DNA from: Chytridium lagenaria
Taxonomy: Eukaryota; Chytridiomycota; Chytridiomycetes; Chytridiales; Chytridiaceae
Direction of reading: 5' to 3'
NCBI GenBank assembly: GCA_025449115.1
Contig: JAHLKC010000054.1
Coordinates: 169,605 to 233,604 of the forward strand
DNA length: 64,000 nt
The translations under genes were made by a program, and so were the position numbers. Under the pieces are notes generated by a model. That model searched no databases and was not told where the DNA came from. It saw nothing but the letters and a program-made list of their open reading frames with translations. Position 1 is the stretch's first letter. Every line of letters begins with the position of its first letter. Positions 11,771 through 24,604 of this stretch are shown piece by piece.

Positions 11771-13032
11771 TCATTTGTCGTCATGAACTTGATGGTGCTG
11801 ACCAGGAAGCTTAACGTTCTTCGGGATAAGAACATCAGACACGACATGAATAACACCATTTTCCGCAACTCCATCCGTGAACCATATCCTCGTCTCCCCA
11901 TCATTCACAATAAACAAATAATCCCTAGGCGACTCATGTTTATGATGTCCATGCCACCATCCATGACATCCGCCATGCCGTCTCCGCGTCTCAATCCCAA
12001 TCCTCTCACCCTCCAACTCTGTCGTCATCTCCATCTTCCCCTCCCTCATCATTTCCGTCGAATAAACAAGTTCCCGTCATATGGTACTTTACGATTTTCT
12101 CAAGATCGTCACGACCGTGTTGACTGAACAGATGGTAGAGGGTGTGTGGGTCGAGTTTCTCCCATGCTGCATTGTCGGGGACGAAAAGGGTGGTGCCGTC
12201 TTTGATCTTGTCGGTGAGGTGGACGCGGTTTAGAGCGGCGGTGGTGATGGAGAACTTTGTGGGGATGGAATAGAGGATGGTGAGGATATCGGGGGGAGGG
12301 ACGAGAACGTCTTTGATGGCCCATATCATACCGTTGTTGGCGTCGTATTTCTTGTGTGTATCAACGCGAGCATGCATATTCTAAACAATAAAAACCGAAC
12401 GCCAAACATTAATAATTAAAGATACCGATAGAAGGAAATAATTACCAGATAAATATCGTTCATACACCTTGAAAGACGAATCCTCTGAGGTTCCCCATCA
12501 AGACTATCCAACTCAAGATTGCTTTTAAACAACACCCCATCCCGCATCTCCCGCTTCCCAATCTCATGTTCAGGAATAATATGGTACATCAACATTTCCT
12601 TCATCCGAATATCATCTCGACCATCACGCTTCCCATATCTCTCCTTAAATCGCTTGACAGCCTTTTTTCTATTTAATGAACAAGTGAAATGCTTTGAAAA
12701 CTTTACATCATTGGTTGGCGCAAACACCGTCATCCGCTCTCCACGTTCGAATTCATCGCGAAATCCCTTCTCATGCTCAATCAGCTTGACAAAGCTGGAG
12801 AAATCGCGTTCTTCTTGAAGCTTATCCCCTGTAGATATCTGTCAAATTATATGTAAGGGGTTGGTGAACGTACATATGCTCTTCCCATGGCCTCGAAGTG
12901 CTGATGGTTGATGGTTGGTGACGACACTTTTGTCCCCGCTTGCAGAAGAGAGGTCGCAAGAGGAATTGTTATGAGTGAATGAGGAGAGGCACAAGAAGAA
13001 GTTGCGAATGTGGAGTACGGAGAAGTGAACAT
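11771..13032 (-). CDS. Fasciclin (FAS1) domain protein
   Basis: FAS1 domains mediate cell-surface adhesion and matrix contacts. Exons are about 13032-12874, 12838-12446 and 12380-11771. The first FAS1 domain starts at DFSSFVKLIEHEKGF and contains the H1 motif MTVFAPTNDVKF and the central MLMYHIIPEHE. A second domain has TTLFVPDNAAWEKL, a YHMTG segment, and the H2-like HVVSDVLIP near the C-terminus. Two small gaps near 12065-12085 shift the frame between YHMTG and EMMREGKME. The very C-terminal HHKHESP/HHQVHDD is His-rich. The first exon is Ser/Thr-rich and its start is uncertain; a signal peptide is expected but not cleanly visible, so an indel may lie there too. Confidence 0.78.
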
Positions 13033-13593
13033 GATTGAAAAGTGGTGAGGAATTCGGTGAGTCAATGTCAGTACATGTATTTTATGCGTCAGGTGGGTAA
13101 GTTCAGGAGCGTGACTGTAATCGCATTGCCATCAGTACATGGGAGGCATGCTCCAATGCCATGGTGACTTTGAGACGGTTCTCACGTCATGCTTACTCAG
13201 AACACATCTAATCAAACGCCCATTAGTCGGTCTTAATCTCGTTCATTATATCTTAGCGGCTAATATAAGGAAGTTTGCGAAACTGCACTATGAGGATCTA
13301 TGTTTCGAAATATGCCGAAATGCTAAAAAAAGGGATAAGGCAAGAGCAAAATGTTTTTCGAAGCGGACGCGTGTTTATTGTATGAGGACAATTGGTATCT
13401 TTCACTAGCATAAAATCGCGAGTATAGAAAGAAAAACTTGCTTATTACGATGAAATCAGAATATAAAAGGGGAGTAATAAAAAGACATTGGGTGCAGAGA
13501 AAGGAGAAAGAAGCAACCCCTGAATTCGCTCCAACCCAGCCGAGCAGGACAAGACCGCTCAATAAAGAATTAAAAACATATGAAGGGGGAAGT
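13033..13593. other. Intergenic, nothing recognised
   Basis: Contains the upstream region of the fasciclin gene and the 3' region of BT1 copy B. No motif-bearing reading frame was found. Confidence 0.55.
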
Positions 13594-15250
13594 TTAAGCA
13601 GCGGCGATGACAGCCTTCTCGTCGGCAGTCTTCTTGTCAGCACCAATCCTGGCCTCGTACTCGAGAATGTCCTCAAGCTTCTTCTTGGCCTCAACATCAC
13701 CCTCAGCAGCCTTAGCCTCAAGCTCGTCACGCTCAGCAACGGTCATCTGGCCGTAAACCTCAGCCTGCTTGGCCATCTCACCGTGGGGGTCGATGGCGGC
13801 GGCATCGGGAAGCATGAAACGAGGAGACAAGGGACAAAGACAAGACCGAAACGGATCCAGAGGGCGGTCTCGAGGTTGGTAAGGTCGAAGATACGACGAC
13901 CCCTGGCGTCACGGCCGAGATCGATCTTCATTTGCTCAAGGAGGATGGCACCCCACCTCTGGGCAACGTTGGAACCACCGTTGGAGACGGAAGTGAGGGC
14001 AGCGTAGTAGGAAGCCTCAATGTCAGCGGGCACATCTGGGCAGCCATGATAAGGAAGGGCATGGAGGCGAGACGACCAATAATCTCCTGGATGTTCTGGG
14101 AACCAGCAAGGAAGACAAGGTCGGGGATTCCGATCCTCCTGTTCCATCCCTTGAAGAGAGCAAGGTCGAGGATACCAATAGTGCCGACGATGAACTGAAC
14201 ACGAAGAAAATGCGACGGAACTTGGTGCGGGTGAAGAAGGTACCAAAGACGAGGAGACCGATGATACCAGACACACCGGCGGAGGCATCAATGTAAGACT
14301 GCTGGGCGGCACCAATTTCAATGTTACGGAGCCAGAAGTTCCATGCGGGGCCGATATTGGGGGGGATGGCACCACGGAGGAGAATCCAGAGAGCGGGGAA
14401 GAAGACCTTGGTGTTGAAGACAATGCCTTGGATCAAACGCCAGATACCAGTGAAAAGGTTCATGGGGGAGATCTTGCGGCCAGAGGGCTGCTCCTTGATG
14501 AAGAGGGAGAGGATGACGAGGCGACACAGAGGGGAACGTAGACGTAGTGCATGAGCCTACGGGCACCAGATCCATCCTCACCGACAATGGTACCAGCGAT
14601 GGGGGTTCCGATGATGAGACCGGTGTAAAGCATCATCCAGCACCAAGTTTGAAGGGCAGCACCATCACGGGATCCAGCGATACGAGCACGCTTGACGACC
14701 ATAGCGTCAGCAATGACATCGCACATGGCCATGGACATGAGAGCGGCGAAGAAAAGACCAGTGGCGGAGGCCTCGTTGGGGGAGATACCGTCAATGCCGA
14801 GACAGATGAAGGAGGCAAGACCAAGGAGGGCAGAGATGATGTAGTAAGGGTGGTCGTGACGGCCGAGGATAGGGAAGTTGTCGAAGAAGAGACCGTAGAC
14901 GAACTTGATGTTCCAGGTGATCATGATGGTGGAGCGGGCGGCGGTGACCTGAGCAGAGTTCAAGCCGAGAACAGAGCCCATGTACCAGACGATGGCATCA
15001 CCAAGACGTAGTCACGGAAACCCTGAAGAAAATAGGTGGCGGAGATGATAAGGAAGAAGTCAAGACCTTGAGTCTTAACAGCGGTACGGAAGAAGTCGAC
15101 GATGTCTGATAGATGGTAGAAGATATAACTGGTTAGCAAGGACGTTTTGAAGGTTGCCAATATGAGTAGTGATGGTGGTTGATACTCACTCTTTCCGGTT
15201 TCACCGAGCTTGCGCTGGACGGTGCTAACGTTTGTCGCTTTAGCAGGCAT
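13594..15250 (-). CDS. BT1-family transporter, copy B
   Basis: Same architecture as the other five copies: exon 1 (15250-15190, MPAKATNVSTVQRKLGETGK) ends in phase 1, then an 84-bp intron, then exon 2 (15105-13594). Recognisable marks are GLDFFLIISATYFLQGFRDY, DNFPILGRHDHPYY, CDVIADAMVVKRAR and SRDGAALQTW. The tail is PHGEMAKQAEVYGQMT-AERDELEAKA, probably a cytosolic helical segment. Codons are strongly C-ending. Private single-base gaps break the frame near 15001, 14520, 14193, 14029 and 13820; each falls where the other copies keep the frame. A TATA box lies about 75 bp upstream of the ATG. The six genes share strand and gene structure, pointing to repeated duplication. Confidence 0.86.
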
Positions 15251-15320
15251 CTTTTCCCGGCAGTTAAGTGGAAGAAGGTGTAGTTGAGCTGACTGAAGAA
15301 TGAGTGGGGAAAGGTTGAGA

Positions 15321-15329
15321 GCTTTTATA
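15321..15329 (-). promoter_or_regulatory. TATA box of BT1 copy B
   Basis: Minus strand TATAAAAGC, 71-79 bp upstream of the ATG at 15250. Confidence 0.6.
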
Positions 15330-15339
15330 GCAGTATCGA

Positions 15340-17588
15340 TCAAAGACAGAGAAAAGGATATAATTTTTTTTTTAATGTATCGCGGATCACGCACGGAACA
15401 CACACGATAAAAAATATAAAATAAGAAGAAAGAAAGACGACGACGATGAACAAGCAAGAAACAAAGATAAAAAAAACTTTAAATAAATGAGAAAAAAAAC
15501 AAAACTTTTTACACAAAATTCAACTTTTGTTTCAAGCATCGCGTTAATCAAACACGGTGTGCGCGTCCTGTCCCTCAAAGCAGAGAAAGAAGGAGCATAA
15601 ATTAGGTTAGTACCACGATCCAAGGTAGTGCAGCGCTAAAGGGGTCGTAGCACATCCAACCCAAAACAGAAGGGAAATGTGACCTTCCCTGAGTCTGTAC
15701 AACCAAGTCACAATGAAAGTTTGTCACTGGGCCAAAAAAGGGCGGTTTCCATTGATTAGTACGAGCATGGCCCAAGCCATTTTAGCTTTTATTTCATGTC
15801 ATCAGCCGAGAGGATGAGGGATGCGCCCATGTCCATATTAAAACAGAATGTTGATCCACCCTGGTCAATCCCACAAGGGACCGTTTGTCTTTTTGGCGCA
15901 TTTATCATAACCCATTTGGGAACGGATTGTGAGGTGATAAGGAGGTTTTGTACTCTATGGAAAATAACGGTGGGTCTTTCATTAGCAACTCAAAAAAAGG
16001 GTTTTACCTATTAATAAACACTTATTCTATTTACTATATATGTGATATTATTAATAAATATTGTTTTATTTCATATTATTCGAAGGCGCTTTGCCCTCTG
16101 CGTTCTTCTTGCCGACTTGACCTGCTCAGGGAATTGGTATGGGTTATCACGTCAACCGGCTTACCTATGTCGTTATCTGTGTAAAAAACCTTGAATGGCA
16201 GCATATACTTTTTATAATTACGGTATCCGCCAGTATTTGCCCATGCCTTGCTCCTCCCTTGAGACCACCTTTCTCAACTTCATCAGCCCATATGCGCCCA
16301 ACTTGCGCTGATCGAAATTGGTTGCCGAAACCCACCTGTTCATATCGACTATTAAGGTTTTTATTGCAAATAAGAATCGCGTTTCAAGAAATGCATTCTG
16401 GATACCTACCAGATCCGGACTAGCGGTGAGAGAATAGGGATGGTCCCAGACTCAATCTTTGAGAAAGATGAGGGCATTCATTTCCGTTAAGTTTTTCAAA
16501 TCACTTCACAACAGAGGACAATAGCCAAACGATGGTGCATTCAGCATCATCGCTTGATATCAGACCGGTTAATGTTGGACAGTTGACAACATGGACTCGT
16601 TTTCGTTCCTTGGTTTGGAATTGAGCCGACGCAGGGTTTCTATGATTGCGCATGAGGCCGGTTGGCATCTCAAAGGCTGTACATGTAAGGCATTGTCGCG
16701 CCCCATTCTTGGCAGGGCGCATAAAATTCATTTGACACTGGACCATTGTGCGCCAACGCCAGCGTCCCGTTATCAATATCGACGATATGGGACTAAATGA
16801 ATATGAAAGTAAAGTTACCGTATGCCGATGCAGTTTGCTATTCAATGTGTTATCCTTTCGAACCTTTCGTTTACACTTGCTTGTAGCATATGTAAACCAT
16901 AGATTCTTTGTTCAATGTTATATGATACACACCCCATTTTCTTCTTGAATGGCTGAACTGGACAACTGTTTCATTTCCTTTCGTCATTGAGATGGCCGGT
17001 GCACTCACCAGTCCGTCCCATATCTCTCTCGCAGGCTCGCAGCCAACATTAACCACTGAACACGCCCTCCTTAAAAAAGACAAAATGAGGCATTTCTTTT
17101 TTTGGGTTTATTCGTCATTTCCGTTAATTGTACGACACAAGCGTGCTGAATCCGCTTGTGCAACATACAAAATAGAATTAAAAAAAAATTATTTTGAGCG
17201 TCGACGCCGAAGACAAAAAGTCAAGGCCAGAGAGAGAAAGTAGAGAGAAAAAACACAAAAGAGGAAGAAAACATAAAAGAGAAAAATTAAAATAACGTGG
17301 AGGACTTACTTTTGACTTGTGAGAGACCTCGTGTGCGAACTGCGAGCATTTAAAAGTCAAGGATATCAAAGCCGTATTGCTGGCAAAATATTTTATTGAT
17401 TATGAGGTGGGGGTATCTTCCACTTGCATAATGCGCAAGTCAAGAAAGAATACCAGTTTACGTTATAAGAAAAAGAGGAGGACAAAAAGACTAGGAACAA
17501 GGAAAAGGAGAATGCCATCAACCCTTGAATTCAATTGAACCCAGCCGAGCAGCCCTGGAGCCGCTCCATAGCGAAATCAAAAGACGAA
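15340..17588. other. Long gene-free stretch between BT1 copies B and C
   Basis: About 2.2 kb with no motif-bearing reading frame and no clear repeat. Parts (16000-16080) are very AT-rich. It may contain decayed DNA, but nothing in it is recognisable by eye. Confidence 0.5.
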
Positions 17589-19420
17589 TTAAACCGAAGT
17601 GGCAACCTTCTCGTCTGCGGTCTTGCCGTCAGCGATTTTGGCCTCGTACTCGAGAATGTCCTCAAGCTTCTTCTTGGCCTCCATGTCACCCCTCTGCAGC
17701 CTTAGCCTCAAGCTCATCACGCTCAGCAGCAGTCATCTGGCCGTAGACCTCAGCCTGCTTGGCCATCTCACCGTGGGGGTCGATGGCGGAGGCGTCGGGA
17801 AGCATGAAAACGAGGAGACAGGGGAAGAAGGTCATACCGAAACGGATCCAGAGAGCAGTCTCAAGGTTGGTGAGGTCAAACACCTTCTTGCCGGTCTCAT
17901 CACGACCCTTGTCAATGTTGAGTTTTTCGAGGAGGATAGAGCCGATCTTGGTGGCGGCGTTCGTTCCACCGTTGGAAACGGAGGTGAGGGCGGCGTAGTA
18001 GGAAGCTTCAATGTCGGCGGGGCACATCTGGGCAGCCATGATAAGGAAGGGCATGGAGGCGAGCTGACCGATAATCTCCTGAATGTTTTGGGAACCAGCG
18101 AGGAAGACAATGTCAGGGGATGTTGGCACGTCTGTTCCAGCCCTTGAAGAGAGCAACGTCGAGGATACCAAAGGCTCCAACAATCATCTGAACGACAAAG
18201 AAGATACGACGGAACTTGGTGCGGGTGAAGAAGGCACCGAAAACAAGGAGACCGATGATACCGGAGACACCGGCGGAGGCATCCAATGTATGACTTGTTG
18301 ATCGGCACCGATATCGATGTTGCCGAGCCAGTAGTTCCATGCGGGGTCAATGTTGGGAATAACGGCACCGCGGAGGAGAATCCAGAGAGCAGGCCAGAAT
18401 ACCTTTTGGTTGAAGACGATACCCTGAATGAGACGCCAGACACCAGTAACGAGGTTCATGGGGGGCAATCTTACGACCAGAGGGTTGCTCCTTGATGAAG
18501 AGGGAGAGGATGACGAGGGCGGCGCAGAGGGGAACGTAAACGTAGTGCATGAGCTTGCGAGCACCTGAACCATCCTCACCGTTGATGGTACCGGCGATGG
18601 AGTACCGATGATGAGACCGACGTAAAGCATGATCCAGCACCAAGTTTGAAGGGCGGCACCATCACGGGAACCAGCAAGACGAGCACGCTTGACAACCATC
18701 GCATCGGCAATGACGTCGCACATGGCCATAGCCATCAAGGCAAAGAAGAAGAGGATGGTGGCGGTTTTTTCGTCGGTAGCGATATTCTCAATTCCAAGGC
18801 AGATGAAAGGAGATGAGACGAGAACGGCGGCGATGATGTAGTAAGGGTGGTCATGACGGCCGAGGATGGGGAAGTTGTCGAAAGAAGAGACCATAAACGA
18901 ACTTGATGTTCCAGGTAATCATAATGGGGAGCGGGCGCCTTGGATCTGGGCCGAGTTGAGACCAAGGATGGTACCCAAGTACCAGGTGATGGCACCGCCG
19001 AAGACATAGTTTACGGAAACCTTGGAGGAAGTAGGTGGCCGAAATGATCAAGAAGAAATCAAGACCTTGAGTCTTAGTGGCGGTGTGGAAGAATTCCTTA
19101 ATGTCTGATATGAGAGAAAGCGAGACGGTTAGAAATATGCGATACGATGCTCATACGTTGTCAAATGAATTTGAAAAGTGATCCATGCATAGAAAACAAA
19201 AGATGAAGAATCAAAAATAAAACGAATATTTAACGATGAAAGCAAATAAAGCAAATAACGATAAACGAAGGAAAAAAAAAGCAAATGAAATATAATCAAA
19301 CCCGTTTGTGAGTAAGAACCAATGTGAAGAAGAAGAAAAACTCAGTACACACCCTTTTCCGGTTTGGCTGAGTTTGGCACCGGAAGGAGCCAACGTTTGA
19401 AGTTGGATTTAGCAAACCAT
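17589..19420 (-). CDS. BT1-family transporter, copy C
   Basis: Exon 1 starts at 19420 and ends near 19353; a long intron (about 250 bp) follows, with exon 2 from 19104 to the stop at 17589. All family marks are present (DNFPILGRHDHPYY, CDVIADAMVVKRAR, SRDGAALQTWCW, IGSILLEKLNIDKGRDETG, and the PHGEMAKQAEVYGQMTAAERDELEAK tail). It pairs with copy D: both have the same exon-1 pattern (GAKLS-TGx), TDEKTATILFF, and LEKLNIDKGRDETG. Numerous one-base changes disturb the frame (near 19410, 19012, 18925, 18880, 18598, 18463, 18290 and 17692), both insertions and gaps. It is either the most eroded copy or the worst-read one. Confidence 0.82.
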
Positions 19421-19490
19421 CCTGACGGTTGGTGTTGGAAGGGAAGAGGTAGGATGTAGAGAACCTGACTAAAGGGAGTGGGTTTTGTTG

Positions 19491-19500
19491 AGCTTTTATA
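19491..19500 (-). promoter_or_regulatory. TATA box of BT1 copy C
   Basis: Minus strand TATAAAAGCT, 71-80 bp upstream of the ATG at 19420; spacing as in copy B. Confidence 0.6.
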
Positions 19501-19509
19501 CCTCAGCTT

Positions 19510-20461
19510 TCTCACGATTTTAAAAAAAAAGAATCATGTCCTGTTCCCTTCTTCCCTTTACAGACTCGGGTGTTTGGCGTCCACACGTTAGAGAGTAAAG
19601 AAAGGTATAAGGCATGGGCTGATTAACCGAAAAAGGACGTTGATGCCCTGTTTTAGAATGCATGCCGAACGACGCCCAAAAAGATCCTTGGTGTTTTTTG
19701 ACTAAGACTTCTGACTTGTCCCCTTCATTTTCCACATTCCTCAATATTCTCTCAAATCCTCTCAGGAATGGCTTTTGCTGTCAGCACCATCACATTCTCC
19801 ACTCAAAGGCTTGTTGGTATGGATTCTTGCATGCACGCCCCTCTGAAATCCGCATCACATTCCTGAATCAGGGTAAATTTTCCTAGATCTTCCCACGCCT
19901 GCGACTTCGTTATTATTTCTCGGCTGATCTTCTCAAAAAAAAAAATGTATGGCGTCGGCGCATTGTCTCGGTAGTTTTTCCAGCCTGTAAGTAAAAAGCC
20001 TTTCCCGCTATTGCCTTTATTTGGCAACGGCGTATACCCTGAGATACATGTCAATTAGCCATAGAGTCTTTAAATTGGAGTGGACGCCCTTCAATTGGCG
20101 TCCTTTAACTGCCAAGTGATCCACGCTTTTGTCGTTTGAAACTCATCCACAAATTGGGCCAGGCTATTTCACATCTAAATCAAGAAGGTAAGAAGACAGA
20201 AACTGAAAAGGGACTCAGAGCTGTTTTCCCCACGAAGTAAAAATATATTGTAATATGAGGTGTATCTTCCACTTGCATTATACGCGAGTCAAAAAAGAAT
20301 GCAACGAATATGTTATGAGTATAGTGTAATAAAGAAATTAGGTACAGGGAAAAGGACAATGCATCAATCGTTACATCCTCTAAACTTAGCCAAGCAGTCC
20401 AAAGATATCTGCTCAATAGCGAAAGTCCAGAAAAAAAGTAGGAAGGAACAAGGATCGCTTC
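19510..20461. other. Intergenic between BT1 copies C and D
   Basis: No gene seen. The stretch just 3' of copy D (20250-20310) resembles that just 3' of copy C (17400-17450): both have gaggtg-gtatcttccacttgcat followed by cgcgagtcaa/cgcaagtcaa. The duplicated unit therefore reached past the stop codon. Confidence 0.6.
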
Positions 20462-22323
20462 TTAAACTTGTGAGGCACCCTTAGGCTCCTCAATCTTGCC
20501 GTCAGCAACCTTAGCCTCGTATTCGAGAATATCCTCGAGCCTCTTCTTGGCCTCAACATCACCCTCAGTAGCCTTGGCCTCAAGCTCGTCCCGTTCAGCA
20601 GCAGTCATCTGACCGTAAACTTCAGCCTGCTTGGCCATCTCACCGTGAGGGTCGATGGCGGAGGCGTCGGGAAGCATGAAAACGAGGAGACACGGGAAGA
20701 AATTCATCCCAAAACGGATCCAGAGTGCAGTCTCCAAGTTGGTGAGGTCAAACACTTTAGCGCCGGTCTCGTCACGACCCTTGTCAATGTTGAGTTTTTC
20801 GAGGAGGATGGAGCCGATCTTGGTGGCGGCGTTCGTTCCACCGTTAGAGACGGATGTGAGGGCGGCATAATAGGAAGCCTCAATATCGGCGGGGCACATC
20901 TGGGCAGCCATGATAAGGAAGGGCATGGAGGCTAGCTGACCAATGATTTCCTGAATGTTTTGCGACCCCGCGAGGAAAAACGAGGTCAGGAATGTTTGGC
21001 TTGCCTGTTCCAACCCTTGAAGAGAGCGACGTCGAGGATACCAAAAACACCCACGATGAATTGGACGACAAAGAAAATACGGCGGAATTTGGTTTTGGTG
21101 AAGAAACGCGCCGAAAACCAGGAGACCAATGATTCCAGAAACTCCAGCAGATGCATCAATGTAGCCTGTTGGTTGGCGCCAAATATCAATGTTGCCGAGC
21201 CAGTAGTTCAAAGCAGAAGAAATGTCCGGGAACAACAGCACCACGGGAGGAGAATCCAGAGAGCCGGCCAAAACACCTTTGGTTGAGAACAATTCCTTTG
21301 ATGAGCTTCCAGATACCGGTGACGAGGTTCATTGGCGCAATTTTGCGGCCAGACGGTTGCTCCTTGATGAAGAGGGAGAGGATGACGAGCAATGACACAG
21401 AGGGGAACGTAGACGTAGTGCATGAGCTTGCGGGCACCTGAACCATCCTCACCGTTTGATTGCACCTGCGATGGGGGTACCAATAATGAGACCGACGTAA
21501 AGCATGATCCAGCACCAAGTTTGAAAGAGCGGCACCATCACGGGATCCAGCGATACGAGCACGCTTGACAACCATCGCGTCGGCAATGACATCACACATG
21601 GCCATAGCCATCAAAGCGAAAAAGAAGAGGATGGTGGCGGTTTTTTCGTCGGTGGCAATATTATCAATTCCAAGGCAGATGAAGGAGATGAGACCGAGGA
21701 CGGCGGCGAGGATGTAGTAAGGGTGGTCGTGACGGCCGAGGATGGGGAAGTTGTCGAAGAAGAGACCGTAAACGAACTTGATATTCCAGGTAATCATAAT
21801 GGTGGAGCGGGCGCCTTGGATCTGGGCGGAATTGAGTCCTAGAATGGTACCCAAGTACCAAACGATGGCACCGCCGAAGACATAGTTACGAAAGCCTTGC
21901 AGGAAGTAGGTGGCCGAGATAATCATAAAGAAGTCAAGACCCTGGGTTTTGGTCGCCGTGTAGAAGAAGTCTTTAATGTCTGGTTGTCGTAAGGGAGACG
22001 GAATTAATGTCAGCACAAAAAGTGTGGATCTGCAGGAAACATCAAAGGCGCGAGAATTCTAAAGGGAGTATAGAGGAACGACATAAAAAGCAATGACAAA
22101 AAGCAGAAGAAACACGAAGAACGGAAAATAAACAAAGAAGAGAATAAAAATGACTGAATCAATGAAATACGAAATAACAATAAAAAAGAAAGCGAAATAT
22201 ATCAAACCCTTCATTTGTAAACAATAAACAACAAATTGAAAATGGTCTAAAGTACATACCATTTCCAGTTTTGCTAAGTTTGGCACCGAAGGAGGCAAGT
22301 GAGAAGTTTGCTTTGGCTGGCAT
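20462..22323 (-). CDS. BT1-family transporter, copy D
   Basis: Exon 1 (22323-22260, MPAKANFSLASFGAKLSKTG) ends in phase 1; a 280-bp intron follows and exon 2 runs 21979-20462. The first 160 residues of exon 2 are uninterrupted and show FFMIISATYFLQGFRNY, DNFPILGRHDHPYY, TDEKTATILFFFALMAMAMCDVIADAMVVKRAR. The C-terminal half is also open: IQEIIGQLASMPFLIMAAQMCPAD, LEKLNIDKGRDETG and the PHGEMAKQAEVYGQMT tail. Between them, single-base changes near 21525, 21458, 21392, 21248, 21170, 21108 and 20983 shift the frame. It is the closest relative of copy C. A TATA box lies about 66 bp upstream. Confidence 0.85.
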
Positions 22324-22388
22324 CCTGATGAATAGTAGTTATATATAGTTATGGATAACCTGTGGGAAAACGAGAGGAATTCTGATGG

Positions 22389-22395
22389 TTTTATA
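22389..22395 (-). promoter_or_regulatory. TATA box of BT1 copy D
   Basis: Minus strand TATAAAA, 66-72 bp upstream of the ATG at 22323. Confidence 0.55.
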
Positions 22396-22399
22396 TGCA

Positions 22400-23245
22400 A
22401 GGTTTTTATTATACTTCAAAAATAATGGAACTATAGACTAGTCTTATTTGGCGTCCTAAATTTAATGATCGGCGTTTAGAATAAAAGTTAAATAATTATT
22501 ATAGAGCCCCTTTGTTTAGGCGTTGAAATTAGCCGAAGGTGGTGACAGAAACCATTAATAAAATTGTCAAAGTCCCAATTTGTGTTGTGGCGCAACTGCT
22601 AAAACCTCGTTACGACGTCACCCTTTTGAATTCTTTAGGTAAATGACATCTAATTAGTACTCAAGGTAACCCTTGTTTTTATTTGCCGCTTGAAGTGCAT
22701 TACGCCGCTCTTCGCTTTTGGCGTCGTCGAATGCATCGAACTTTCATTATAGCTTGGCAGAATAAGTAAGCTAATTAAAAGTAATTAACCCATTGCTGTT
22801 TGGGACTGAGACGTTGGCGTCGCGTTGGGCTGGAAGGATGTTAGCGAGGTTCCCGACATCCGTGTTTTTGCATCGCATCAATTGACAGTTCGTATGATGA
22901 TTATAAATGAAATAACATATGGGCTTATAACGGCGCTGTACATAATAAATATCTATGTAGATTTTACTAGCTGTACTGGCGCATGCAGAACCATTGATTG
23001 CAGAGTTCCTAACGGAATACGAAGCCCTTATATTGCCATTTCTTTTTATTGGTAAACGCCCATAATCCGCCGTCACTGTCCCTCCGCATCCAGTAATTAA
23101 ATATTCTATCATATTCTATTTGCAAAGCCGATATCTCTGTGACGCAAACAATATTCAATTTATCCGATACCTTAAGCCACATAGACGCCCATCATCAATT
23201 ACATTTACGTGTCGAGTTTCTGTTTGATCCCACATTTTTATCAGG
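22400..23245. other. Intergenic, nothing recognised
   Basis: AT-rich DNA between BT1 copy D and the repeat island. No motif-bearing reading frame was found. Confidence 0.5.
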
Positions 23246-23246
23246 T

Positions 23247-23354
23247 GTCTGTTCAACTTAACGAATTATTAGAATTCACTCATGTCGTCTTCTTGTTATC
23301 ATCCCTTTGACGCATACTCGAATGATTCATAAAGAACAAAAAACATTGTTTAAT
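23247..23354 (+). repeat. Left member of an imperfect direct repeat flanking the repeat island
   Basis: Shares taacgaNttattaga, tcatgtcgtcttcttgtta, gcNtactcgaNt and aaaaaacatt in the same order with 26717-26876. The two copies bracket 3.4 kb of gene-free repetitive DNA. Confidence 0.7.
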
Positions 23355-23439
23355 CCGTTCACGCTTTTGTCCGATCCTGCGACCCCTCAGTAAACGCGTA
23401 CCGCGAAATAACAAGTAATCAATGTAGGGGACAAGCACG

Positions 23440-23770
23440 AGAGGCTGATCCCAGAGCCCCGCGTCGCTGAGCGCAGCACGCGACTCGGATCTCGCCTCCC
23501 CTACCCGCACCCACGTTGCGACTACCCACCAACCGACGCGGGTGGGACCACCCAACCGACGCGGGTGGGACCACCCAACCGTGCTTCGCGGAGCCCTGGC
23601 TCACACGCAAGCATGCAGTGCGGCAAACTTTGCGCGCAAGCCTGCGATGCAGAAACCCGACCAACACTCAAGCCTGCAGTGTGGCAAACAGCACCGCGGT
23701 CCTGCAAGGCACCGGCAAACCAGCTTGAACGCGACACGCAATGGGCGTCGACGATTCAGACCCGCTGGCG
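23440..23770. repeat. GC-rich block with a perfect 23-bp tandem duplication
   Basis: This is much more GC-rich than its surroundings. At 23531-23576 a 23-bp unit starting aaccgacgcgggtgg occurs twice in direct succession. Two further related segments (gcagtgcggcaaac at about 23613 and gcagtgtggcaaac at about 23678) follow. It looks like part of a repeat family, not a gene. Confidence 0.65.
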
Positions 23771-24604
23771 TTCCGGCTTTACAGTAACATAGTGAACTTG
23801 GGGCGGGTGCGGAGGTAGCGGTAAAGCGGCTCCACCCAAATTATGAAGTCGTCCACGCCCCACCCCTCATACAATTAATGTGTCGTGTCGTAACTGCAGA
23901 AACTCGACTCCCCCCGTGACAAACCGCAACCGCGGCTGCAACTACTGTGAGATTATAAGATAACCTCACCAAGAGGCATGAATGCGTCACTTGTATAGGC
24001 GTCATGCCCTTATTCCTATTTTCTTATTCCCATTCTGAGATCTTCTCTTGACCCATCCCTCCCTACCTAGCTTTGACTACGGGGTAGGGGAGAAGAGTAA
24101 AGGAGTTGCTCCAGCAGAGCAAGTCCACAGAGCACCTAGGGACAGGATGTACTCCTGAATCTAAGTGATGTTAATGTTGTTTGGCGATGGTGTGGGTGAG
24201 TGATCGAGAGATTCTGCTTATTTAAAGGAGAAGGGAACGTGTTTAGTATCTTCATTATCGACTTACCTTGCTGCTAAACCAATATCAGCACCAGATCGTC
24301 TCCTGGCGATTGGGGATGGCTATAAGTCTCCATGCCACCCTACTATGGTACCTTTTGGAACATGGGCTCTCGTTTGCCTCTCAGAGCTTAGAACAGGGTA
24401 ACCTCACTCATTGCCTGCCGTTAGCGCCTGATCATCGGGTCGGAGAGCACCAGAGGTGGAATATAGCTGACCAAGCCTTGACTAAAGGACGCTGTGAATG
24501 AGGAGGGATTCCATCACAGCCTTCTGTCTCAAACGGCCGGATTGCAGCTTCACCAGGTGGTAAGGGGGCAGAGGGGTCGACTGTCATCCAACGAAGAGTG
24601 AAGG

